A DNA stretch of 64,000 nucleotides from Sungkyunkwania multivorans (GTDB taxonomy: Bacteria; Bacteroidota; Bacteroidia; Flavobacteriales; Flavobacteriaceae): assembly GCF_042675645.1 (NCBI RefSeq), contig NZ_JBHTJH010000010.1, forward strand, positions 62,001-126,000, in the 5' to 3' direction. Positions within the stretch are counted from its first letter, which is position 1; each line of letters opens with the position of its first letter. The translations under genes were made by a program, and so were the position numbers. Positions 16,821-25,474 of the stretch are shown here, one piece after another. Below the pieces are notes generated by a model. That model saw nothing but the letters and a program-made list of their open reading frames with translations, made no database searches and was not told the DNA's origin.

Positions 16821-18034
16821 GCATCGCCATTCTAAGGAAGCTAGGTCCTGGGTTGTTGTTCGCCGGAGCAGCGATCGGCGTTTCTCACTTGGTACAATCG
16901 ACCAGAGCGGGTGCCGATTTTGGTTTTGGTCTTATCTGGGCACTGCTGCTTGTAAATCTTTTCAAATATCCTTTTTTTCAATTTGGACCACGATATGCGC
17001 TAGCTACTGGCGAAAGCTTGCTAGATGGTTATAAGAAGCTTGGCCGCGGTGCACTAATAGCCTACTTCATCCTCAACCTTGCAACCATGTTCACCATTCA
17101 AACAGCCGTAACCATCGTAACGGCCGGTTTGGCAGTAAATCTTTTTGGAGTCACCGATGATGTTGTGCTATGGAGTATCATCATCACGGTGATCTGTCTT
17201 TTGATCCTCGTCATCGGAAGGTACAAGCTCTTGGACAATCTGATGAAAATCATCATCGTTGCACTGACCATAAGCACCATTATAGCAGTTGTCATAGCTT
17301 TGAACAATGACCCTAAAAGCATGTCCTTGGTACAAATTCTGCCAGAAAATAGTGTCGGTATCGCATTTCTGATTGCCTTCATGGGCTGGATGCCAGCACC
17401 GATGGACATTTCAATTTGGCATTCACTTTGGGCCATCGAAAAGAAAAAAGAAGAGAAATCCTTTGATACGAAAGGGGGGCTCTTGGACTTTAATATCGGC
17501 TACTTAACAACCATTATTCTGGGAGTTTGCTTTGTGTCGCTCGGCGCTTTGGTCATGTTCAAAAGTGGCGAGACCTTCAGTCCAAGCGCCTCTGGCTTTT
17601 CCTCGCAACTTATCTCATTATACACGACCAACTTGGGTGATTGGGCCTATGTTATCATTGCGCTGGCAGCATTTACCACCATGTTCAGCACTACGCTAAC
17701 AACTCTTGACGCATCGCCAAGGGCGATGGCAAAAACGACCAAGCTGCTAGCTGGAAACCTTATAAAGCACAGTTATATCTTTTGGATGGGCGTTCTAGTA
17801 ACGGGTACCCTTATTATTCTAGGTTTCTTCTTGTCCGAAATGGCATTATTGGTGAAAATAGCCACTATTCTGTCCTTCATCACTGCACCATTCTATGCAC
17901 TGTTGAACTATTTGTTGATCAACAGCAAACACACCCCAAAAGAATGGCACCCCTCTATTTACATGAAAATATTGAGTTGGATGGGTATCGTATTTCTAAT
18001 AGGTTTCAGTGCATGGTACCTGCTCACATTATAA
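16817..18034 (+). CDS. Nramp-family transporter with atypical metal site
   Basis: A 405 aa polytopic membrane protein with about 11 helices and a clear Nramp layout: GPGLLFAGAAIG in helix 1 and a helix-6 segment GWMPAPMDISIW. Characterised Nramp proteins bind Mn or Fe through DPGN in helix 1 and MPH in helix 6. Here these read GVSH (residues 21-24) and MPA, so substrate and coupling may differ from classical manganese uptake. It is translationally coupled to an ECF sigma factor. The transporter family call is firm; its substrate is unknown. Confidence 0.85.
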   Translation: MSIAILRKLGPGLLFAGAAIGVSHLVQSTRAGADFGFGLIWALLLVNLFKYPFFQFGPRYALATGESLLDGYKKLGRGALIAYFILNLATMFTIQTAVTIVTAGLAVNLFGVTDDVVLWSIIITVICLLILVIGRYKLLDNLMKIIIVALTISTIIAVVIALNNDPKSMSLVQILPENSVGIAFLIAFMGWMPAPMDISIWHSLWAIEKKKEEKSFDTKGGLLDFNIGYLTTIILGVCFVSLGALVMFKSGETFSPSASGFSSQLISLYTTNLGDWAYVIIALAAFTTMFSTTLTTLDASPRAMAKTTKLLAGNLIKHSYIFWMGVLVTGTLIILGFFLSEMALLVKIATILSFITAPFYALLNYLLINSKHTPKEWHPSIYMKILSWMGIVFLIGFSAWYLLTL

Positions 18035-18046
18035 CTATACTAAGTA

Positions 18047-18076
18047 TTGCCTTTGAAAACATAGTTTGTATCTTTG
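18047..18076 (+). promoter_or_regulatory. Bacteroidota promoter for lipA
   Basis: TTG at 18047-18049, 19 bases, then TATCTTTG at 18069-18076. The lipA start is 19 bases downstream. Confidence 0.7.
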
Positions 18077-18095
18077 TATTCGAAAAAATTGCACT

Positions 18096-18971
18096 ATGAG
18101 TACAGATGCCGCAGTTAATGTATTACCCCCAAAAGGGAAACCAAAGTGGCTTAGGGTCAAACTCCCCACTGGTAAAAAATACACCGAGCTCAGAGGATTG
18201 GTAGACAAATATAAGCTAAACACCATCTGCACTTCAGGGAGTTGCCCAAACATGGGTGAATGCTGGGGAGAGGGTACTGCCACTTTTATGATTCTTGGAA
18301 ATATATGTACCCGTTCATGCGGGTTTTGTGGAGTAAAGACTGGAAGACCCGAATCTGTGGATTGGGATGAGCCTGAAAAAGTAGCGCGTTCCATAAAGAT
18401 AATGAACATAAAGCATGCGGTGCTCACCTCTGTAGACAGAGATGACCTTAAAGACATGGGGTCGATCATTTGGGCAGAGACGGTGAAAGCCGTAAGAAGG
18501 ATGAATCCATCTACAACGCTAGAGACCTTGATCCCAGACTTTCAAGGAGTGACCAGAAATATTGACCGCATCGTGGCCGTCGCTCCCGAAGTTATCTCAC
18601 ACAATATGGAAACGGTGAAGAGACTCACTCGCGAAGTTCGCATCCAAGCCAAATATGAGCGGAGCTTGGAAGTATTGCGCTATATGAAAGAACAGGGAGC
18701 ACGTAGAACCAAATCGGGAATCATGTTGGGACTTGGTGAAACAGAAGAGGAAGTCATCGAGACATTGCACGACCTAAGAAATGCAAATGTGGATGTTGTA
18801 ACCATCGGTCAATATCTTCAACCTTCGAAGAAACATTTACCCGTCAAGCAATTCATTACTCCTGATCAATTCAACAAATATGAAGAAATAGGCAAGGAAT
18901 TAGGATTTAGACATGTGGAGAGCGGTGCCTTGGTGCGTTCTTCATATAAAGCGCATAAACATATCAACTAA
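18096..18971 (+). CDS. lipA: Lipoyl synthase
   Basis: Radical-SAM enzyme that inserts two sulfurs into octanoyl groups on lipoyl-domain proteins (for example pyruvate dehydrogenase E2). The 291 aa chain has both Fe-S cluster motifs: the auxiliary cluster Cys45, Cys50 and Cys56 (CTSGSCPNMGEC) and the radical-SAM cluster Cys71, Cys75 and Cys78 (CTRSCGFC). The ATG at 18096 follows a good promoter; ten upstream in-frame codons carry the -7 box and are not coding. The C-terminal Arg-Ser (ALVRSS) needed by the family is present. Confidence 0.97.
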   Translation: MSTDAAVNVLPPKGKPKWLRVKLPTGKKYTELRGLVDKYKLNTICTSGSCPNMGECWGEGTATFMILGNICTRSCGFCGVKTGRPESVDWDEPEKVARSIKIMNIKHAVLTSVDRDDLKDMGSIIWAETVKAVRRMNPSTTLETLIPDFQGVTRNIDRIVAVAPEVISHNMETVKRLTREVRIQAKYERSLEVLRYMKEQGARRTKSGIMLGLGETEEEVIETLHDLRNANVDVVTIGQYLQPSKKHLPVKQFITPDQFNKYEEIGKELGFRHVESGALVRSSYKAHKHIN

Positions 18972-19058
18972 CAGCCTTTTTTCAGGTTTATTTTGAATAC
19001 TTTTATTCCTGCACTTCGTTTATCTTGATCGATAGACCTAGGCGGGATTACTTTTTAT

Positions 19059-20063
19059 ATGAACAATAAGATAAACATCGCTATCAATGGTTTTGGCAGA
19101 ATTGGCAGAACCTTCTTTAGGCTTTCTCTAAACCATCCAAACTTGCAGGTAGTTGCAATAAATGACCTGGCCAATGCAAGGACATTAGCACACCTATTAA
19201 AGTACGACAGCATACATGGAGTTCTAAAAAATGAAATAACACATGACGAGGGCAACATCGTTATCGACGGAAATAAAATACCACTCTCACAGGAAGGAAA
19301 CATCAAAAACGTACACTGGCAACCCTACAACGTTGATGTTGTTATAGAGGCTACGGGAAAGTACAAGACAAAGGAGCTTCTTGAAAATCATATAAAAAAT
19401 GGAGCAAAAAAAGTGATCCTTACCGTTCCTCCGGAGGATGAGGACATCAAAATGGTGGTCTTAGGGGTTAACGAGCACATTTTAACAGGAGATGAGAAGA
19501 TCGTCTCTAATGCTTCATGTACTACAAACAACGCTGCTCCAATGATAAAGATAATCGACGAGCTTTGCGGTATTGAACAAGCCTACATCACTACAATTCA
19601 TTCGTATACCACAGATCAAAGTCTGCACGACCAACCACATAGAGATCTGAGAAGAGCCCGCGCCGCAAGCCAAAGCATTGTGCCAACGACAACAGGCGCA
19701 GCAAAGGCACTGACAAAAATTTTTCCTGAATTAAAAGATGTTATCGGAGGCTGCGGTATCAGAGTCCCTGTGCCGGACGGATCCTTAACAGACATTACCT
19801 TCAATGTAAGGAAAGATACCTCTATAGAAGCTATCAACAATGCATTCAAAAAAGCTTCTAACAATGGCTTAAACGGTATTTTATGCTACACAGAAGACCC
19901 AATAGTATCTGTAGATATAATCAACGACCCGCACTCGTGCACCTTCGACGCATTGATGACTTCTGTGATCGGAAAGATGGTGAAAGTGGTGGGATGGTAC
20001 GACAATGAGGTGGGCTATGCAAGCAGATTAATAGACCTAATTCATGTGTTTTTAAATAAATAG
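19059..20063 (+). CDS. gap: Glyceraldehyde-3-phosphate dehydrogenase
   Basis: NAD-linked glycolytic enzyme, 334 aa. It shows the N-terminal INGFGRIGR nucleotide-binding loop, the catalytic Cys154 in SNASCTTN, the partner histidine in TTIHSYT, and the C-terminal GWYDNEVGYA. The sequence is close to the standard type I enzyme. Its surroundings give no clue to whether it is the glycolytic or the gluconeogenic isozyme. Confidence 0.96.
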   Translation: MNNKINIAINGFGRIGRTFFRLSLNHPNLQVVAINDLANARTLAHLLKYDSIHGVLKNEITHDEGNIVIDGNKIPLSQEGNIKNVHWQPYNVDVVIEATGKYKTKELLENHIKNGAKKVILTVPPEDEDIKMVVLGVNEHILTGDEKIVSNASCTTNNAAPMIKIIDELCGIEQAYITTIHSYTTDQSLHDQPHRDLRRARAASQSIVPTTTGAAKALTKIFPELKDVIGGCGIRVPVPDGSLTDITFNVRKDTSIEAINNAFKKASNNGLNGILCYTEDPIVSVDIINDPHSCTFDALMTSVIGKMVKVVGWYDNEVGYASRLIDLIHVFLNK

Positions 20064-20094
20064 TTATATTTACTGGTATTAACCCATCACTAAC

Positions 20095-22305
20095 GTGAAC
20101 GCCCGGATTGTAAAATACCTATTGATTGCTATGCTCCTCCACGTGTCTTTTCTTAAGGCACAAGAGGTAAAAAACTATAGTGTAGAAAAGATAGATGAGC
20201 ATCTTCACAGGGCTTATAGATTAAAACACAACGCGCGCTACGACGAAGCTCTCCAAAAAACGCAAGAAGCCTTAAAGATCGCCGATGTCTTGGAAGTGGA
20301 CGAGAAAGTTGCGGCATGCTACAATATTGTGGCCAGCATCAATCTTGAAAAGGAGAAGTATGACCACTCCTTAGAATACTCATTCAAAGCGGAGAATATT
20401 CAAAAGAACATTCGCGACTTCGAAGGGCTGATCATTACATTGACCCATAAAGGCCTCGCAGAAGCAAAGAAAGAAAATTTTCAAACGGCCTTACAATATC
20501 TTCAGGAAGCAAAGACGATTGCCAAAAGATACAATATCAATCGGTTGATGAGCAGGATCAACATTAGCCTGGGCATAGTTTATCTCGGAAAGAACAACCT
20601 GATCAAGGCCGAAGAAAACCTGAAGAGCGCGCTTCCTGTAAAAGACCCATTGGAAGACAACTATCTTAGAGGGAAAACAATGCTTTTATTGGCTCGTATC
20701 AATGAAAATAATGAGGATTATGCCCAAGCCAAAGAACATGCTCTTGAAGCCAACAACATCGCAAAGGCATTTAACTTTCCTTTGATAAGCATTGACACCT
20801 ATAAACTCTTAAGCGAAATCAGTGAAAAGACAGAAGCCTATCAGGATGCTGTTTCTTATTTAAAGAAATACCACACCCTAGAAGATTCCATTCTTTCGTC
20901 CGAAAGACTCGCCTCGGAATTAAGCGCCTTGGCCGAAACGGATGCGGAGATCAAAGATAGGATGATCGGCGAATTGGAAAATGAAAATGCGGATTTTGGA
21001 CAAACCGTGAAAACGGCAAAACTCACTTCGATTTTGAGCTCTGCGCTCCTTATTATCATTTCTTTACTTACCATATCGCTTTATCGTAACAACCAAATCA
21101 AGATAAAAACCAACCAATTGTTGGTAAAGAAAAATAACGAACTGCAGTTGGCCAAGGACAAGGCGGAGAAAGCGATGAACACCAAGGCTCAATTCTTGTC
21201 AACGGTGAGCCATGAATTGCGAACACCCTTGTATGCGGTTACAGGACTTACACACCTATTGCTAGAGGACAATCCAAGCAAACATCAGGAGGAACACTTA
21301 AAATCATTGAAATTTTCCGGGGAATATCTGCTTGCCTTTATCAACGACATCCTTCAGATCAATAAGATTGAAGCAAAAAAGCTGAATGTAAAGAAGGACG
21401 ATTTTAGTCTTCACAAGATCTTGAATGATGTGATAAGTTCCCTGAATGCCACGGCCAAAGAGAATAACAATAAGATCCATTTGGTCTTCGACGAAAAAAT
21501 TCCACCTTTTGTCATCGGTGATTCGTTAAAGCTCTCTCAAATTTTTATCAATCTGGTGGGCAACGCCCTAAAGTTTACAGAGAATGGTGATGTATGGATC
21601 ATTGTAGATGTTATTGGTAAAGATGATAAAACGATCGACCTTAGTTTTAAAGTGAAAGATAACGGGATTGGGATTTCCAAAGAAATGCAGCATAAGATCT
21701 TTGAGAGTTTTGCTCAAGGCTCTGTGCAGATCAACCGTAAATATGGAGGTACTGGTCTTGGATTAACGATCGTTAGAAGTCTGTTAGAACTGCTCGACAG
21801 TGAGATAAAATTATCTAGTGAACTGGGCAAAGGTTCTACCTTTGGCTTTGATATCACTTTCAATAAGTCTGATAAGGTCAAAGATGCCGAGGATATCCTA
21901 CTGATCGATAAAAAAGATAATTTTTTAGAAGGACTTCATGTGTTGCTCGTAGAGGACAACAAGATCAATCAGGTCATCACAAAGAAAATGATCGAAAAGA
22001 AAGGCATGACCTGCGATATCGCAAGCGATGGTTACAAGGCTATCGACCTGGCCATGGAGCAAGCGTACGATATTATTCTAATGGATATTCATATGCCAGG
22101 CATCAGCGGACTGCAGACCACACAAGAAATAAGAAAATTCAATACCAAAGTTCCCATCGTGGCATTGACCGCCATTTCTCTGGACGAGAACACGGATGAT
22201 TTCTACAAAGCAGGCTGTGACGATATTATCACCAAGCCGTTTAAGCCAGAAGTATTCTATAAGAAGATCTCAAAAAATATTGTGGCGAGCCTTCAAAACG
22301 CTTAA
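20095..22305 (+). CDS. TPR hybrid sensor histidine kinase
   Basis: A 736 aa signalling protein. It has a signal peptide (about 1-22), TPR-like helical repeats (about 30-290) outside the cytoplasm, and one membrane segment (about 308-325). A coiled coil leads to HisKA with His373 in SHELRTP, a HATPase domain with N-box NLVGNALKF and G-boxes DNGIGI and GGTGLGL, and a C-terminal receiver with Asp664 in LMDIHMPG. No DNA-binding domain or output gene is adjacent. The start is a GTG at 20095, since the next Met would cut the signal peptide. Ligand unknown. Confidence 0.92.
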   Translation: MNARIVKYLLIAMLLHVSFLKAQEVKNYSVEKIDEHLHRAYRLKHNARYDEALQKTQEALKIADVLEVDEKVAACYNIVASINLEKEKYDHSLEYSFKAENIQKNIRDFEGLIITLTHKGLAEAKKENFQTALQYLQEAKTIAKRYNINRLMSRINISLGIVYLGKNNLIKAEENLKSALPVKDPLEDNYLRGKTMLLLARINENNEDYAQAKEHALEANNIAKAFNFPLISIDTYKLLSEISEKTEAYQDAVSYLKKYHTLEDSILSSERLASELSALAETDAEIKDRMIGELENENADFGQTVKTAKLTSILSSALLIIISLLTISLYRNNQIKIKTNQLLVKKNNELQLAKDKAEKAMNTKAQFLSTVSHELRTPLYAVTGLTHLLLEDNPSKHQEEHLKSLKFSGEYLLAFINDILQINKIEAKKLNVKKDDFSLHKILNDVISSLNATAKENNNKIHLVFDEKIPPFVIGDSLKLSQIFINLVGNALKFTENGDVWIIVDVIGKDDKTIDLSFKVKDNGIGISKEMQHKIFESFAQGSVQINRKYGGTGLGLTIVRSLLELLDSEIKLSSELGKGSTFGFDITFNKSDKVKDAEDILLIDKKDNFLEGLHVLLVEDNKINQVITKKMIEKKGMTCDIASDGYKAIDLAMEQAYDIILMDIHMPGISGLQTTQEIRKFNTKVPIVALTAISLDENTDDFYKAGCDDIITKPFKPEVFYKKISKNIVASLQNA

Positions 22306-22453
22306 TTACAGACAATTGCAATATCAGTATTGAATCATGACACCATCTTTTTTAAAGTTTGGCACGAGGTTTGATATTATTAGAATGAAAGCAAAGTTTG
22401 GTTAGTATTGTTTTCACTTCATAAATTAGATTGAGTTAGTTTGGTTAGTTAGC

Positions 22454-22484
22454 AAAGGGCTTGACGGAGGTCAAGCCTTTTTCT
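22454..22484. terminator. Bidirectional terminator, hybrid kinase / lpxK
   Basis: AAAG-GGCTTGAC (22454-22465) pairs with GTCAAGCCTTT (22470-22480) with one bulged G and a GGAG loop, then T-rich. It overlaps the lpxK stop codon. Confidence 0.75.
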
Positions 22485-23502
22485 TGTTGGTATCCACATA
22501 CTCTAGAATCAGCGATTCAAAACCTGCGGTATCTCCTAAAAAGCTGACCGAAATTGGTAGATAGTACATCGATACGCCCTTTAGCTTTTTATGAAGTCGT
22601 AAAAAGTCTTTTTCTGTGGTAAGGATCTCTTTCCCCTTTGACAACTGTCGTATTTTTTCGATCTCAGCTTCTGAAAAATTGTGATGGTCTGAGAATGCCA
22701 AATGCTTAAATGAGATGCCTTCTTTTTCCAAATGGGTCAATAATGGGGCTGGTTTTGCGATACCTGTAATGAGCAATACGGCTTTTTTCTTTAGAGTGGA
22801 AAGCTTTTTTTTGGTGTCGATACCCAAAACATCATCACTATATGCAATCGTGCTAAAAAAAAGTTTTTGGTCCGTTTTTAGACCAATTTTGGAAGCTACC
22901 AATAACTGCTTCGTGTTAGAGAGGTTCTCAGGACATTTGGTGACCACGATCACATCTGCGCGTCTAGCGCCGCGCTTGCTTTCTCTTAAACTACCGGCAG
23001 GAAGAACAAGATCCTTATAAAAAATATCATCATAGGCCGTAAGCATCATGTTCAAGCCTGCTTTGACCCTGCGATGCTGAAAGGCATCATCTAGCAATAT
23101 CACTTGTGGTGGTGTTTCTTTATCAATCAATTTTTTTATGCCGATCACCCTGTTCTCTGCAACAGCCACATCGATTTCTTTAAACTTTTTAAAGAACTGT
23201 AACGGCTCATCTCCGACTGTGGTGGCATCATCTTCTTCAGTCGCCAATCGATATCCCTTTGTCTTCCGACCGTATCCCCTGCTCAAGGTAGCAATGTGAT
23301 AGTCCGTATCCAATAAGGCGATAAGATATTCTATCATGGGTGTCTTTCCTGTGCCGCCAACGCTAAGATTGCCCACACAGATGATCGGCAGGTCAAAAGC
23401 AGTGCTCTTAAAAATTCCCCAGTCATACAGGAGATTTCGCAACCAAGTGACCAAATCATAGATGATTGAAAATGGCCAGAGTATTTTTCTCAACGATCTC
23501 AC
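22471..23502 (-). CDS. lpxK: Tetraacyldisaccharide 4'-kinase
   Basis: Phosphorylates the lipid A precursor at the 4' position on the inner face of the inner membrane. The 343 aa chain has an N-terminal hydrophobic anchor, a Walker A-like GGTGKTP (49-55) after VGNLSV, and the catalytic LLDDAFQHRRV stretch typical of LpxK. The C-terminal half carries LTTEKDFLRL. It is divergent from the Nif3-like gene with 43 bases between the starts. Confidence 0.95.
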   Translation of the reverse strand: MRSLRKILWPFSIIYDLVTWLRNLLYDWGIFKSTAFDLPIICVGNLSVGGTGKTPMIEYLIALLDTDYHIATLSRGYGRKTKGYRLATEEDDATTVGDEPLQFFKKFKEIDVAVAENRVIGIKKLIDKETPPQVILLDDAFQHRRVKAGLNMMLTAYDDIFYKDLVLPAGSLRESKRGARRADVIVVTKCPENLSNTKQLLVASKIGLKTDQKLFFSTIAYSDDVLGIDTKKKLSTLKKKAVLLITGIAKPAPLLTHLEKEGISFKHLAFSDHHNFSEAEIEKIRQLSKGKEILTTEKDFLRLHKKLKGVSMYYLPISVSFLGDTAGFESLILEYVDTNKKKA

Positions 23503-23545
23503 ACAACGAAAGTATAATATTTATATTTGAATTAAAATACAGGGC

Positions 23546-24640
23546 ATGAATATTAAAGATGTCATTAATGTCATTGAGGAAATAGCGCCACTTGCCTATG
23601 CTGAAGATTTTGATAATGTAGGCCTGTTGGTAGGAAATCATGATACAAAAGTGACCAATGTATTGGTCACTTTAGATACTTTAGAGAGCATCGTCGACGA
23701 AGCCATTGAAAAGGATTGCAATCTTATCATTAGCTTTCATCCGATTGTCTTCTCGGGACTAAAGCGGTTTAATGGCAACAACTATGTCGAAAAGGTAGTG
23801 ATGAAAGCTATTAAAAATGATATCGCCATTTATGCGATGCATACGGCATTGGACAATTCGATCAATGGAGTCAATGATCGTATATGTCAACAATTGGGAC
23901 TGGAAAACAGGAAAATATTGATTCCTAAAAAAGGAGTCATCAAAAAACTCACTACCTATGTGCCGACAAAAGATCTAGACGAAGTGCGCACTGCTCTCTT
24001 CAAGGCTGGGGCCGGCAACATCGGAAACTATGACGAATGTAGTTTTACGGTTGAAGGCACAGGCACCTTTAAGGGCAACGATGAAAGCAAACCTGTTATT
24101 GGCCAAAAAGGAATTACCCATTTTGAAGCGGAGACTCAACTTGGTGTCACCTTTCCAAAGCATATAGAAGGACAAGTGATCAATGCGCTTTTAAAGGCTC
24201 ATCCTTATGAGGAAGTAGCCTATGAAGTGGTTAGTTTAGATAACACCTACCAACATCTGGGTATGGGAATGATCGGTGAATTGCCAGTGGCCATGCCAGA
24301 AAAAGCGTTCCTTGAATTATTGAAGCAAAAAATGAATGTAAGTGTAATCAAACATTCCGTTTTGCTCGGGAAACCGATAAAAAATGTAGCAGTGTTAGGA
24401 GGTTCTGGGAGTTTTGCCATTGAAAATGCCAAAAGAGCAGGTGCCGATGTTTTTGTGACGGCCGATATGAAATATCATCAATTCTATCAGGCAGAGGGAC
24501 AACTGGTCATCGCCGATATCGGACATTATGAAAGCGAACAGTTCACAAAAAACTTATTAGTAGAGCATCTTAGCAAAAAAATTCATAATTTTGCAATCAT
24601 TTTATCTGAAGTAAATACAAATCCGATCAAGTATTCATAG
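23546..24640 (+). CDS. Nif3-like dinuclear metal-centre protein
   Basis: A 364 aa cytoplasmic protein of the NIF3/YbgI family, which forms hexameric rings with a two-metal centre. Ligand motifs are SFHPIVFSG (histidine), YAMHTALDN and, near the C-terminus, GHYESEQF. The middle insert of about 100 residues (about 125-235) is the PII-like domain of the longer family members. GTP cyclohydrolase-like functions have been proposed for the family but are not settled. It ends 1 base before the coiled-coil zinc-ribbon-like gene, a pairing I recall as conserved in Bacteroidota. Confidence 0.92.
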   Translation: MNIKDVINVIEEIAPLAYAEDFDNVGLLVGNHDTKVTNVLVTLDTLESIVDEAIEKDCNLIISFHPIVFSGLKRFNGNNYVEKVVMKAIKNDIAIYAMHTALDNSINGVNDRICQQLGLENRKILIPKKGVIKKLTTYVPTKDLDEVRTALFKAGAGNIGNYDECSFTVEGTGTFKGNDESKPVIGQKGITHFEAETQLGVTFPKHIEGQVINALLKAHPYEEVAYEVVSLDNTYQHLGMGMIGELPVAMPEKAFLELLKQKMNVSVIKHSVLLGKPIKNVAVLGGSGSFAIENAKRAGADVFVTADMKYHQFYQAEGQLVIADIGHYESEQFTKNLLVEHLSKKIHNFAIILSEVNTNPIKYS

Positions 24641-24641
24641 C

Positions 24642-25421
24642 ATGGCAAAGAAGAAAGAAGCTACAGTTGAAGAAAGGTTACGTGCGCTGTACGACCTACA
24701 ACTTATAGACTCTAGAATTGACGAAATTAAAAATGTACGCGGAGAACTTCCCTTGGAAGTGGAAGACCTGGAAGATGAAGTCACAGGCCTGAACACGCGA
24801 TTAGAAAAATTAACAGCCGAATTACAACAGATCGACGACGATATCAAAAGCAAAAAGAACCTCATCGAAGAGGCAAAAGCTTTGATAAAAAAATACAGCG
24901 AACAACAGAAGAACGTTCGTAACAACAGAGAATACAATTCCATCACCAAAGAAGTAGAGTTCCAAGAGCTAGAGATTCAATTAGCTGAAAAGCACATCAA
25001 AGAATTTAAGGCTCAGATCGAACAGAAAAAAGAGGTGATCGCACAATCCAAAGAGCGTCTTGCTGAGCGCGAAGCACACTTGAAGCACAAAAAAGATGAG
25101 CTAGACGCTATCTTGGCCGAAACTGAAAAAGAAGAGAAAGCGTTGATCAAAAAATCTGAAGAGTTTGAAAAGCAGATCGAGGACCGCTTGGTGATGGCTT
25201 ACAAACGCATTCGAGACAATGTTAAGAATGGCTTAGCCGTAGTAGCCGTAGAACGCGGTGCTTCTGGCGGTTCATTTTTCACCATTCCTCCTCAAGTGCA
25301 GATGGAGATCGCTTCTAGAAAGAAGATCATCACCGATGAGCATAGCGGTCGTATCCTAATAGACCCAGCCCTGGCGAACGAAGAAAAGGAAAAAATGGAA
25401 AAACTATTCGGCTCCCTTTAG
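24642..25421 (+). CDS. Coiled-coil protein of the C4-type zinc-ribbon family, zinc ligands lost
   Basis: A 259 aa protein: a long antiparallel coiled coil (about 10-185) and a C-terminal domain matching the zf-RING_7 / CT398-like zinc ribbon (about 195-245, with IPPQ and GRILIDP). The four expected cysteine positions read Ser208, Ser211, Asp232 and Ser235, so no zinc can be bound at that site. CT398-type proteins have been tied to sigma54 and export ATPases, and to nucleic-acid or chaperone roles. It is co-transcribed with the Nif3-like gene and ends at a terminator. Confidence 0.88.
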   Translation: MAKKKEATVEERLRALYDLQLIDSRIDEIKNVRGELPLEVEDLEDEVTGLNTRLEKLTAELQQIDDDIKSKKNLIEEAKALIKKYSEQQKNVRNNREYNSITKEVEFQELEIQLAEKHIKEFKAQIEQKKEVIAQSKERLAEREAHLKHKKDELDAILAETEKEEKALIKKSEEFEKQIEDRLVMAYKRIRDNVKNGLAVVAVERGASGGSFFTIPPQVQMEIASRKKIITDEHSGRILIDPALANEEKEKMEKLFGSL

Positions 25422-25447
25422 GAACTTAGACTTAAAATATATGGCAC

Positions 25448-25474
25448 CCTCGTCTTCACAGACGAGGTTTTTTT
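25448..25474 (+). terminator. Terminator after the Nif3-like/coiled-coil operon
   Basis: CCTCGTCT (25448-25455) pairs with AGACGAGG (25460-25467) around TCAC and is followed by seven Ts. The T run reaches the stop of the convergent kmo gene. Confidence 0.9.
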
